Part shown: piece after piece, positions 44,890 to 54,985 of the stretch
How the letters are laid out: each line of letters starts with the position of its first letter
How positions within the stretch are numbered: position 1 is the stretch's first letter
Assembly: GCF_030247185.1 (NCBI RefSeq)
Contig: NC_080570.1
Coordinates: 152,471,641-152,535,640, forward strand
Direction: 5' to 3'
Length of the DNA stretch: 64,000 bases
From: Malaya genurostris
Lineage: Eukaryota; Arthropoda; Insecta; Diptera; Culicidae
The notes under the pieces: generated by a model
The model's database searches: none
The model's input: only the letters and a program-made list of their open reading frames with translations
Told to the model about the DNA's origin: nothing
Translations under genes and position numbers: made by a program

Positions 44890-45237
44890 GACCAACAATG
44901 AGTAGATTCAAGACTCATGACTTGGGATTGCAAAAAAAAAACTCAAATCCCAAGAATAAAAACTAGAGACTCGAAACTCAAGAATTGAATCTCAGACTTT
45001 AAAAAGCAAAGACCCATGGAAAAGAGGAATCAAAACACATAACTTAAAACCAACATTCACGACAAACAGATCGTGAACCTTGAATCATCGATCCAAAAAC
45101 TAAGTCATTGGACTTTCGAGCCTAAATTTGAGCCTGATGATTCAAGATTCTTGCATCACGGTGCATTAGTTTTGAACCATGGTTTATGATTGTTGATTCA
45201 AGGTTCATAAGTCATAGATTAATAATATTATTTGCTT
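44890..45237. repeat. Degenerate left edge of the heptamer array
   Basis: Words such as 'gactcatgacttgggattg', 'actcgaaactcaagaattg' and 'gattcaaggttcataagtcatag' look like decayed heptamers of the adjacent arrays. Copies are too divergent to count. Confidence 0.5.
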
Positions 45238-45505
45238 GTTATTTATCATTTATCATTTATTTTTTATTATTTATTTTTTATTATTTATTATTTATTATTT
45301 ATTATTTATTATTTATTATTTATTATTTATTATTTATTATTTATTATTTATTATTTATTATTTATTATTTATTATTTATTATTTATTATTTATTATTTAT
45401 TATTTATTATTTATTATTTATTATTTATTATTTATTATTTATTATTTATTATTTATTATTTATTATTTATTATTTATTATTTATTATTTATTATTTATTA
45501 TTTAT
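45238..45505. repeat. (TTATTTA)n heptanucleotide array
   Basis: Tandem 7-bp TTATTTA units, nearly perfect from about 45283, with a more irregular start. The 7-bp spacing continues into the TTATGAC units at 45506. Confidence 0.9.
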
Positions 45506-45554
45506 TTATGACTTATGACTTATGACTTATGACTTACGATTTATGACTTATGAC
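45506..45554. repeat. (TTATGAC)7 transition block
   Basis: Seven units in register, one of them TTACGAT, bridging the TTATTTA and TTTTGAC arrays. Confidence 0.9.
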
Positions 45555-46625
45555 TTTTGACTTTTGACTTTTGACTTTTGACTTTTGACTTTTGACTTTT
45601 GACTTTTGACTTTTGACTTTTGACTTTTGACTTTTGACTTTTGACTTTTGACTTTTGACTTTTGACTTTTGACTTTTGACTTTTGACTTTTGACTTTTGA
45701 CTTTTGACTTTTGACTTTTGACTTTTGACTTTTGACTTTTGACTTTTGACTTTTGACTTTTGACTTTTGACTTTTGACTTTTGACTTTTGACTTTTGACT
45801 TTTGACTTTTGACTTTTGACTTTTGACTTTTGACTTTTGACTTTTGACTTTTGACTTTTGACTTTTGACTTTTGACTTTTGACTTTTGACTTTTGACTTT
45901 TGACTTTTGACTTTTGACTTTTGACTTTTGACTTTTGACTTTTGACTTTTGACTTTTGACTTTTGACTTTTGACTTTTGACTTTTGACTTTTGACTTTTG
46001 ACTTTTGACTTTTGACTTTTGACTTTTGACTTTTGACTTTTGACTTTTGACTTTTGACTTTTGACTTTTGACTTTTGACTTTTGACTTTTGACTTTTGAC
46101 TTTTGACTTTTGACTTTTGACTTTTGACTTTTGACTTTTGACTTTTGACTTTTGACTTTTGACTTTTGACTTTTGACTTTTGACTTTTGACTTTTGACTT
46201 TTGACTTTTGACTTTTGACTTTTGACTTTTGACTTTTGACTTTTGACTTTTGACTTTTGACTTTTGACTTTTGACTTTTGACTTTTGACTTTTGACTTTT
46301 GACTTTTGACTTTTGACTTTTGACTTTTGACTTTTGACTTTTGACTTTTGACTTTTGACTTTTGACTTTTGACTTTTGACTTTTGACTTTTGACTTTTGA
46401 CTTTTGACTTTTGACTTTTGACTTTTGACTTTTGACTTTTGACTTTTGACTTTTGACTTTTGACTTTTGACTTTTGACTTTTGACTTTTGACTTTTGACT
46501 TTTGACTTTTGACTTTTGACTTTTGACTTTTGACTTTTGACTTTTGACTTTTGACTTTTGACTTTTGACTTTTGACTTTTGACTTTTGACTTTTGACTTT
46601 TGACTTTTGACTTTTGACTTTTGAC
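45555..46625. repeat. (TTTTGAC)n array, 153 units
   Basis: 1071 bp, exactly 153 x 7, apparently without variants. It ends on a complete unit, where the poly(A) tail of the minus-strand retrotransposon begins. The long minus-strand frame (lysine/serine/glutamine heptapeptide) is an artefact. Confidence 0.95.
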
Positions 46626-49600
46626 TTTTTTTTTTTTTTTTTTTTTTTCATAAATACGTTTATTTCATAGGCAATATACATAAGTTTTTCTTCGCCGTGG
46701 CATCCACAATACATAGTAGTTTAAACCTAATACATTTCGAATATCATATTAGTATGTTGGTACTCATTAGTTAATCTAAACACTGTTTTTATCAAGCGAG
46801 TTGCTATTTTAAATTACATTAAATAAAATACATTTATTTTGTACATGATCTTATAACTATTTCAGGATTGTTTGTATCAGTTCACCACTTATATTCAATA
46901 TCCTATAGTTGGCTATTGGTTGAACTCATGGAAGAGAAAACAGTTTAACATAAAATAAAATTTAAATTGGAACTCCAATGGATTTAATGAAATGATAAAG
47001 AAGTTTCATGTATGGAAGGTCACGACAAGCAAGAATGTCGCGAACTGGGACATTGGATAGTCTACCTTGGGTACGCAAGGAATTTATTAGTTGAGATCTG
47101 ACATCACGAAACTCCACGCATGTCCAAACAACATGGTCAATATCGCGGTAACCTTCGCCGCAAGCACAATGATTAGTCTCGGAAAGTCCAATTCGAAGGA
47201 GATGTGCATCTAACGTGTAGTGATTGGACATGAGTCTGGACATCACACGAATGAAATCTCTACTCACATCCAGTCCCCTGAACCATGCCTTTGTCGATAT
47301 TTTAGGAATAATTGAGTGCATCCACCGACCCAGATCATCTTTATCCCAAGAAGCTTGCCAGCTGGCAAGTGTTCTTTGGCGAGACGCGCTATAGAATTCG
47401 TTGAAAGCAATCGGTCTCTCATAAATTTCACCCTCAATAGCACCACGTTTGGCTAAAATATCGGCTCTTTCATTGCCTGGAATGGAGCAATGAGCCGGAA
47501 CCCAAACTATTGTGATTAGATAATTATTATTCAATATGTCGTTCAGACACTGTTTTATTTTACCCAAGAAAAACGGTTCATTTTTGCCAGCAGCGTTTGA
47601 GCGAATGGCTTCAATTGCACTCAGACTATCTGTGAAGAGGAAATAATGGTTTGGAGATAATGTGACGATTACATTCAAGCTATAATGAACTGCTGCTAAC
47701 TCTGCTATATAAACAGATGCAGGTTCTTGAAGCTTGAATGAGGCCGAAACATTATTGTTGAACATACCAAACCCTGTCGCTTCTTCCATTCGCGATCCGT
47801 CCGTGTAAAACATTTTCTCAGAGTTAATATGCCTGAACTTACTTGAAAATATTTTTGGGATTTCCATAGAGCGTAGGTGGTCCGGGATTCCACGCACTTC
47901 GCGCTGCATGGATGTGTCGAAAAATAAAGTTGAGTCAGGTACATTTAGGAGGCTGACACGGATAGGAATATATCTTGAAGGGTTGATTTCCTGTGACATA
48001 TGGTTAAAATATACTGTCATGAATTTTGTTTGAGATCGAAGCTCGACTAGTCGTTCGAAATTATTAATTACCATGGGATTCAGCACATCACATCTAATTA
48101 GCAGGCGTGATGAAAGCTCCCAAAATCGATCTTTTAATGGAAGAACTCCCGCCAGAACTTCAAGACTCATTGTATGTGTCGAATGCATGCAGCCTAAAGC
48201 AATTCGCAAACAACGGTACTGAATTCGCTCAAGTTTGATAATATGAGAATTTGCAGCGGAACGAAAACAAACGCATCCATATTCCATCACTGAAAGTATC
48301 GTTGTCTGATACAATTTTATTAGATCTTGCGGATGAGCACCCCACCAAGACCCTGTTATTGTTCGAAGAAAATTTACTCTTTGTTGGCATTTCGTTATCA
48401 GATACCTAATGTGTCCTCCCCACGTGCATTTGGAATCAAACCACACCCCGAGGTATTTGAAAGTCAAAACCTGTTCGATTATTCTTCCCATCATATGAAG
48501 CTGAAGTTGCGCGGGATCATGCTTTTTTGAAAAGACGACCAGCTCTGTTTTCTCCGCAGAGAATTCGATACCAAGATGAACAGCCCAAACGGACAATTTA
48601 TCTAAGGTATCTTGCAATGGTTTTTGCAGATCAATAGCTTTGGATCCAGTAACTGAAACCACGCCATCATCTGCCAATTGTCTTAGTGTACATGGGGTTA
48701 CTAGACAGCTGTCAATGTCATTCACGTAAAAATTATAGAGGAGCGGACTGAGGCATGAGCCTTGCGGGAGACCCATGTAACTATTTTTGAGTGTTGCCAA
48801 ATCGCCATGTGACAAATGCATGTGTTTCTCTGACAAAAGGTTGTGCAAATAATTATTTATAACCGCTGGGAGTCCATTTTGGTGAAGCTTGTCTGAAAGA
48901 ACATCAATGGAAACTGAATCAAATGCTCCTTTAATGTCTAAAAATACAGATGCCATTTGTTGCTTTTGAGCGAAGGCAATTTGGATGTCAGACGAAAGTA
49001 ATGCAAGGCAATCATTCGTCCCTTTATTTCTACGGAAGCCAAACTGAGTATCTGACAACAAACCGTTCGTCTCGACCCAAGTGTCGAGACGTCGTAGAAT
49101 AATTTTTTCGAACAATTTTCTGATGCAGGACAACATCGCAATGGGTCTATATGAGTTGTGATTGGAAGCTGGTTTCCCCGGCTTTTGAATGGCGATAACT
49201 TTCACTTGTCTCCAGTCAGGTGGAACAATATTTTGCTCAAGAAACTTGTTGAACAATTCCAACAAACGTCTTTTTGCGAGGTCGGGCAGATTCTTCACCA
49301 AGTTGAATTTAATTCTGTCCAATCCAGGAGCGTTATTGTTACAAGACATGAGTGCTATGGAAAATTCCATCATTGAAAAGGGGCTATCAATGGAATCATC
49401 ATTTGAAGAAGACTCCCTAACAATGCTATGCGTAGGAACGGAATCTGGACAAACTTTCCTCGCAAAATCAAATATCCATCGATTCGAGTACTCCTCACTC
49501 TCATTTCCTACGTTACGATTCCTCATTCGTCTGGCCGTATTCCAAAGAGTGCTCATTGAGGTTTCTCTTGACAAACCTTCCACAAAATGTCTCCAATAGC

Positions 49601-49772
49601 TGCATTTCTTAACCCGAAGTATGTTCTTGTACTTGGTTTCTAAAACCAAGAATTTTTCAAAATTCTGAGGAGTTCCTCCTCCTCGTTTTAAAAACGTCTT
49701 GAAAGCATTTTGTTTCGCGTGTTTAGCATCTGAGCACTCTTTGTCCCACCAAGGATTTGGAGGTCTTCTGAA
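46626..49772 (-). mobile_element. 5'-truncated I-like non-LTR retrotransposon inside the heptamer array
   Basis: On the minus strand the order is truncated 5' edge (near 49772), ORF2 without its endonuclease part, stop at 46962, a 3' untranslated stretch of about 310 bases, and a 23-base poly(A) tail (T run 46626-46648). TTTTGAC arrays abut both sides. 5' truncation and a poly(A) tail are the marks of target-primed reverse transcription. Target-site duplications cannot be resolved because the target is itself repetitive. Confidence 0.92.
46962..49769 (-). CDS. Non-LTR retrotransposon ORF2: reverse transcriptase and RNase H, 5'-truncated
   Basis: The frame is open without interruption from the truncation point. 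The first ATG (49649) gives 895 residues, and about 40 more codons upstream (PWWDKECSDAK region) have no start. The endonuclease domain is lost. Numbering from that Met, the reverse transcriptase spans about 105-420: SYRPIAMLSCIRKL (166-179), VFLDIKGAFDSV with catalytic Asp 238, GLPQGSCLSPLLYN (293-306), and the catalytic box LADD (327-328) in place of the usual Y/FADD. RNase H spans about 613-735: FYTDGS (Asp 617), Glu 650, FTDS (Asp 674), VPAHCSIPGNERAD (His 720, Asp 730). A C-terminal CxCG...DIDHVVWTC motif (828-844) looks like a zinc knuckle. The RT plus RNase H layout suggests the I group; the clade is tentative. No inactivating lesion is visible in the retained part, so insertion is recent. 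Confidence 0.92.
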   Translation of the reverse strand, partial: RRPPNPWWDKECSDAKHAKQNAFKTFLKRGGGTPQNFEKFLVLETKYKNILRVKKCSYWRHFVEGLSRETSMSTLWNTARRMRNRNVGNESEEYSNRWIFDFARKVCPDSVPTHSIVRESSSNDDSIDSPFSMMEFSIALMSCNNNAPGLDRIKFNLVKNLPDLAKRRLLELFNKFLEQNIVPPDWRQVKVIAIQKPGKPASNHNSYRPIAMLSCIRKLFEKIILRRLDTWVETNGLLSDTQFGFRRNKGTNDCLALLSSDIQIAFAQKQQMASVFLDIKGAFDSVSIDVLSDKLHQNGLPAVINNYLHNLLSEKHMHLSHGDLATLKNSYMGLPQGSCLSPLLYNFYVNDIDSCLVTPCTLRQLADDGVVSVTGSKAIDLQKPLQDTLDKLSVWAVHLGIEFSAEKTELVVFSKKHDPAQLQLHMMGRIIEQVLTFKYLGVWFDSKCTWGGHIRYLITKCQQRVNFLRTITGSWWGAHPQDLIKLYQTTILSVMEYGCVCFRSAANSHIIKLERIQYRCLRIALGCMHSTHTMSLEVLAGVLPLKDRFWELSSRLLIRCDVLNPMVINNFERLVELRSQTKFMTVYFNHMSQEINPSRYIPIRVSLLNVPDSTLFFDTSMQREVRGIPDHLRSMEIPKIFSSKFRHINSEKMFYTDGSRMEEATGFGMFNNNVSASFKLQEPASVYIAELAAVHYSLNVIVTLSPNHYFLFTDSLSAIEAIRSNAAGKNEPFFLGKIKQCLNDILNNNYLITIVWVPAHCSIPGNERADILAKRGAIEGEIYERPIAFNEFYSASRQRTLASWQASWDKDDLGRWMHSIIPKISTKAWFRGLDVSRDFIRVMSRLMSNHYTLDAHLLRIGLSETNHCACGEGYRDIDHVVWTCVEFRDVRSQLINSLRTQGRLSNVPVRDILACRDLPYMKLLYHFIKSIGVPI

Positions 49773-49773
49773 C

Positions 49774-51131
49774 TTTTGACTTTTGACTTTTGACTTTTGA
49801 CTTTTGACTTTTGACTTTTGACTTTTGACTTTTGACTTTTGACTTTTGACTTTTGACTTTTGACTTTTGACTTTTGACTTTTGACTTTTGACTTTTGACT
49901 TTTGACTTTTGACTTTTGACTTTTGACTTTTGACTTTTGACTTTTGACTTTTGACTTTTGACTTTTGACTTTTGACTTTTGACTTTTGACTTTTGACTTT
50001 TGACTTTTGACTTTTGACTTTTGACTTTTGACTTTTGACTTTTGACTTTTGACTTTTGACTTTTGACTTTTGACTTTTGACTTTTGACTTTTGACTTTTG
50101 ACTTTTGACTTTTGACTTTTGACTTTTGACTTTTGACTTTTGACTTTTGACTTTTGACTTTTGACTTTTGACTTTTGACTTTTGACTTTTGACTTTTGAC
50201 TTTTGACTTTTGACTTTTGACTTTTGACTTTTGACTTTTGACTTTTGACTTTTGACTTTTGACTTTTGACTTTTGACTTTTGACTTTTGACTTTTGACTT
50301 TTGACTTTTGACTTTTGACTTTTGACTTTTGACTTTTGACTTTTGACTTTTGACTTTTGACTTTTGACTTTTGACTTTTGACTTTTGACTTTTGACTTTT
50401 GACTTTTGACTTTTGACTTTTGACTTTTGACTTTTGACTTTTGACTTTTGACTTTTGACTTTTGACTTTTGACTTTTGACTTTTGACTTTTGACTTTTGA
50501 CTTTTGACTTTTGACTTTTGACTTTTGACTTTTGACTTTTGACTTTTGACTTTTGACTTTTGACTTTTGACTTTTGACTTTTGACTTTTGACTTTTGACT
50601 TTTGACTTTTGACTTTTGACTTTTGACTTTTGACTTTTGACTTTTGACTTTTGACTTTTGACTTTTGACTTTTGACTTTTGACTTTTGACTTTTGACTTT
50701 TGACTTTTGACTTTTGACTTTTGACTTTTGACTTTTGACTTTTGACTTTTGACTTTTGACTTTTGACTTTTGACTTTTGACTTTTGACTTTTGACTTTTG
50801 ACTTTTGACTTTTGACTTTTGACTTTTGACTTTTGACTTTTGACTTTTGACTTTTGACTTTTGACTTTTGACTTTTGACTTTTGACTTTTGACTTTTGAC
50901 TTTTGACTTTTGACTTTTGACTTTTGACTTTTGACTTTTGACTTTTGACTTTTGGCTTTTGACTTTTGACTTTTGACTTTTGACTTTTGACTTTTGACTT
51001 TTGACTTTTGACTTTTGACTTTTGACTTTTGACTTTTGACTTTTGACTTTTGACTTTTGACTTTTGACTTTTGACTTTTGACTTTTGACTTTTGATTTTT
51101 GACTTTTGACTTTTGACTTTTGACTTTTGAC
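49774..51131. repeat. (TTTTGAC)n array, 194 units
   Basis: 1358 bp, exactly 194 x 7. I see only two variant units (TTTTGGC near 50951 and TTTTGAT near 51092). It is the right-hand part of the array split by the retrotransposon. Confidence 0.95.
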
Positions 51132-51544
51132 TTGTGACTTGTGACTTGTGACTTGTGACTTGTGACTTGTGACTTGTGACTTGTGACTTGTGACTTGTGA
51201 CTTGTGACTTGTGACTTGTGACTTGTAACTTGTGACTTGTGACTTGTGACTTGTGACTTGTGACTTGTGACTTGTGACTTGTGACTTGTGACTTGTGACT
51301 TGTGACTTGTGACTTGTGACTTGTGACTTGTGACTTGTGACTTGTGACTTGTGACTTGTGACTTGTGACTTGTGACTTGTGACTTGTGACTTGTGACTTG
51401 TGACTTGTGACTTGTGACTTGTGACTTGTGACTTGTGACTTGTGACTTGTGACTTGTGACTTGTGACTTGTGACTTGTGACTTGTGACTTGTGACTTGTG
51501 ACTTGTGACTTGTGACTTGTGACTTGTGACTTGTGACTTGTGAC
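51132..51544. repeat. (TTGTGAC)n array, 59 units
   Basis: 413 bp, exactly 59 x 7, with one TTGTAAC unit near 51223. It differs from the preceding array by one base per unit and keeps its register. Confidence 0.95.
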
Positions 51545-52320
51545 TTATGACTTATGACTTATGACTTATGACTTATGACTTATGACTTATGACTTGTGAC
51601 TTATGACTCATGATTTATGGCTGACGATTTACGATTTATGATTCACAATTAACGATTTATGGTTTATGGTTCATGGTTTACGATTTATGCCTCATGATTC
51701 AAGATTCATTATTTTAGACTCAATACTCAAGAATCAAACTGAAAGTTTTCAAGATTCCAATCTGAATACTATAGAGTCCAAATTCAAGACTAAAAACTCG
51801 GCACTATATATTTAAGACCCTAAACTCTGATTACACGAGTTGGTAGTCAACACATGAGATTAAGGATTTAGACCCATGATCACCCTTGTTTCAAGCCTGA
51901 ACATTCAAGGCATAGTCAAAACTCAAGACCCAAAACGTAAAACACTAGATTCATGTCTTAATACCCATGATCGGAGACTCAACTACTCTTGACTCTAGAT
52001 TTAGAACCCTTAATTTTGAACTCACAACTCAACAGTTAATACTTAAGATTGAAGACTTGAGACTCATGATCCTTGAATCTTTGCGTGTCATCAAATCAAA
52101 ACTCAATCACGACTTAGTCGAAACTCAAGATTCATGACTTGAAACTTAAAATTCATGACTCGTGATCCTTGAAGCAAAACTCAATACTTAAGACTTGCCT
52201 CATAAGAATAAAAACTCAAGTCGCAAGAATTTAGTAGATTCAAGCCGTAAAATATCAAAACTTTTGACACCAGACTTATGACTCAGGATTGAAGATTCAA
52301 GACTCAAGACTCAAGACTAG
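51545..52320. repeat. (TTATGAC)n and degenerate right edge
   Basis: Seven TTATGAC units (51545-51593) are followed by TTGTGAC, TTATGAC, TCATGAT, TTATGGC, TGACGAT, TTACGAT and TTATGAT, still in perfect 7-bp register to about 51705. Looser words such as 'gactcaagactcatgatcc' continue to about 52320. Confidence 0.75.
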
Positions 52321-52589
52321 GAGAAAAAAGTATAACTGGACTCTGTACAATTTGAACTACTACATATCAGGTCAAAATCTCAATAAAACAACGATTACAT
52401 CTGTACGTTAGTACTAGAAGTACAGTTTAACAAAACCTGTTGCTCAGTATATGTTAAGTTTAAGCTTGAACGTGATGCGATTAAGTTCGCTTTGACTAAC
52501 AACGACGAGAACAGTGTTTGAAAGAGATAACGTTAAATACAAATCACATTAGGGTGTACGTAAAAGACGGTTCCGTAGAAGTGCGTGTA

Positions 52590-53035
52590 CACTGAGGTCC
52601 TTTTTATGCTTTTTTTTATGAAGTTATTTTACGCGGATATTCTAAGTTACATATATTTTACTCGGATGTTCAATTTTTTTTCGATTTTTTCGTTTTGTCT
52701 CGAAGTTTTTTCACGAAGCGTCAAGATTTTTTTAAATTTTAACTCAACTTTTTGACACTTTTTTCAAAAATCTATTTTTTGAGATTGCACCAGATCTCGA
52801 CGTTCAATGCATTGCTAAGACATTTGGCAGAACAAAAAAAAATTGATTTCGAAATCCTCAAAGTCGATTATTTTCAAGCCATTTCTTGTCGAGATAATAC
52901 CCGATCTCGTCGAAGTTTCATGAATTTTTGAAGGCATAAGGATTTTTGAAGGAATTTTTTTTTGCTGTTTTGCGTTTTTTTACCCGGATTTCCAAAGTAA
53001 CCAAAATTTGCAAAAGTTTTTTGTGCGGTACGCAT
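52590..53035. repeat. CACTGAGGTC-family MITE, long copy
   Basis: It starts CACTGAGGTCCTTTTTATGC. The interior reads 'gagattgcaccagatctcgacg' and 'ttgctaagacatttggca', the same words as the 122-bp satellite monomers in reverse orientation. It ends near 'gtgcggtacgcatcctcctgag'. Confidence 0.65.
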
Positions 53036-53480
53036 CCTCCTGAGTAAAAAATTATTTCACTGTATATCTGTATTTATCTGTATTTATCCGCAAATGCTGA
53101 CATTAGAAAAGACAGGTTTGTAGTACGGTAACAACAACGGTGCCGAACGAAAAGTTTGGCGAATTTGTTTTCCCTAGAATCCGAAATGGCATGCGTGTGG
53201 TATGTATTCGATCACATAAGGTTATTCCTTCTTACTTGGTTTTCGGTCAAGGTACGAGGTGTCCTTGTAAATCACTGGTAGCTTACGCGAATCAGCTGAT
53301 TACATGCCACTATGGTAAACCAAATTTTTCCTGATTAGAAACATTCTGCGACAAACCGAATCGATTTTAAGAAAAAATATTTCTCAATTTTTTAAATCTC
53401 ATCGATTTCATTGTTTGTTGCAGCTTCTCATAAATTTAGTTGACACGTGGAATGATTCCAAATTTGGTCTGAACCCGACA
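53036..53480. other. Unassigned spacer between two MITE copies
   Basis: A 64-codon frame (53140-53334) has no recognisable motif. Confidence 0.3.
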
Positions 53481-54040
53481 GTCAGGTCTCTTTCTACGCG
53501 GAGAATACGTACTGCGTGAAAGAAAAATGCGCAAAAAACCACGTAACTTCGAAAATCCGCGTAAAAAATTGCTAAACTAAGGAAATGTTTTTTTTATTTC
53601 AAATGTCTTCAAAATGCACAAAACGCCCAGATCTGGCGTATTCTCAGAAAAAAAGTTTTTGAAAAAATTCGACGATTTTGAAACGTCGAGATCTGCTGTC
53701 ATCTGGAAAACAAAATTTTTTGACAAAAATCGATTTGGGGCTTAAGGACCGCAGAACTAAAGAAATTTTTTAATACCAAATATCTTATAGATGCATGGAA
53801 TTTGGAAATTTCTGAATTAAAAAACTTTTTCAAATGCCAATTGTCTTAGACATGCATGAAACGTCGTGTCCGATAGATTCTAAAAAAAAGTATCAGAGAG
53901 TTGACTTAAAAAATATTCGGGATGACACAAGATCGCGACATATCTTGCATTTTTTAAACAAAACCGGATAACTTCGAAAATTTTGCGTGAAAAAAAATCA
54001 CGTAACTTCGAAAATTCGCGTAAAAAAAGACCTCAGTATA
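53481..54040. repeat. CACTGAGGTC-family MITE, long copy
   Basis: The left edge reads 'aggtctctttctacgcgg' and the right edge 'cgcgtaaaaaaagacctcagtata'. The interior has 'atgcacaaaacgcccagatctggcgtattc' and further repeats of the same unit, so about three monomer-like units sit between the ends. Confidence 0.65.
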
Positions 54041-54366
54041 CAGTTTGTAAAAGAAAGTTCCATATAAAAACAACTTTTCAACTCCAGCAACCTGTGAACC
54101 AAATTTTTTTTTCTAACAAACGTAATGTGACGAGCAAACATAAACAGTTTTTATGCGTTGAATCGCCGACTGCCAGCATTGTAAATTAAGTAAACCCGTC
54201 ACGATCAACACCGAGTCCAGTATTCCAAAATACAATAAAGAGACAACTTCGCTTCGAAACGACACATCCGACAACACCAAAAACAACAATTAGCAATACA
54301 ACGACGATAAGAAAATGGACGAAGATGTGATTTGTGAACAAACTGCCCCACAATCCCATTAGTTAA
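54041..54366. other. Unassigned spacer
   Basis: No gene or repeat recognised. Confidence 0.3.
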
Positions 54367-54374
54367 CTTGTAAC

Positions 54375-54591
54375 CAGTGGCGTCTCGTGATAGAATTTAC
54401 GGGTTGTGCACTGCTTATATGGTATGATATCAGAACCGTTTCGACGTTCCAACTGAGACAGCAATTTGTTTTCAACTGCCATAAGCATAAGCCATTGAAG
54501 CCTCTCCTGAATATGTGCACCTAAGCTCTCACAGAGCCAATTTGACCAGTTGTGCAGTGCACGAGGTGCACATGAGGACGAGACACCACTG
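54375..54591. repeat. 217-bp non-autonomous hAT element
   Basis: The ends CAGTGGCGTCTCGT (54375) and ACGAGACACCACTG (to 54591) are inverted with one mismatch. The 8-bp direct repeat CTTGTAAC flanks both sides (54367-54374, 54592-54599). The CAGTGGCG-type end and 8-bp target duplication are hallmarks of the hAT superfamily. No coding capacity. Confidence 0.85.
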
Positions 54592-54599
54592 CTTGTAAC

Positions 54600-54985
54600 T
54601 TATTAGAATATTTTATTATTATTTTATTAAATTCTCACTGCTTTATGGTCGGTAATACTTTTCCTTCCTAGAAAAACGAGTCACAACGTAATCTAGCAAA
54701 AAATATAACCGTAATCCGGCTCTGCTCCTAGAATCTTGAGTCCCGATGACTGAGAATTGATATGAAAAGAGATCATAAAAATTCATTTGAAACATGATTT
54801 TATACTCTTATAGCTGCTGATACATTCGGAATCGAAATCAGCCAGTTTAAAAAAAAAGGGCGAAAAACTTGCACAAACATTGAAAATTTCACGATTTAAA
54901 TTGAATCGTTAGGTGGTGACCGCAGTTCAACGTAAACTGCTAATGCGCTCATTAGTCGAAGACGAAACGTTGAATAGTAAAAAAA
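54600..54985. other. Spacer with MITE-relative scrap
   Basis: At about 54905-54975 'gcagttcaacgtaaactgctaatgcgctcattagtcgaagacgaaacg' belongs to the family of the 29081 MITE. The rest is unassigned. Confidence 0.45.

Noticed and set aside
45186..45525. Hydrophobic FIIYYLL frames resembling membrane proteins
   Set aside because: Translation of TTATTTA repeats; all three frames give the same peptide.
45548..46714. 388-codon minus-strand frame with a lysine/serine/glutamine heptapeptide repeat
   Set aside because: It is the translation of a perfect 7-bp DNA repeat. A 21-bp cycle without stops gives a long frame by construction.
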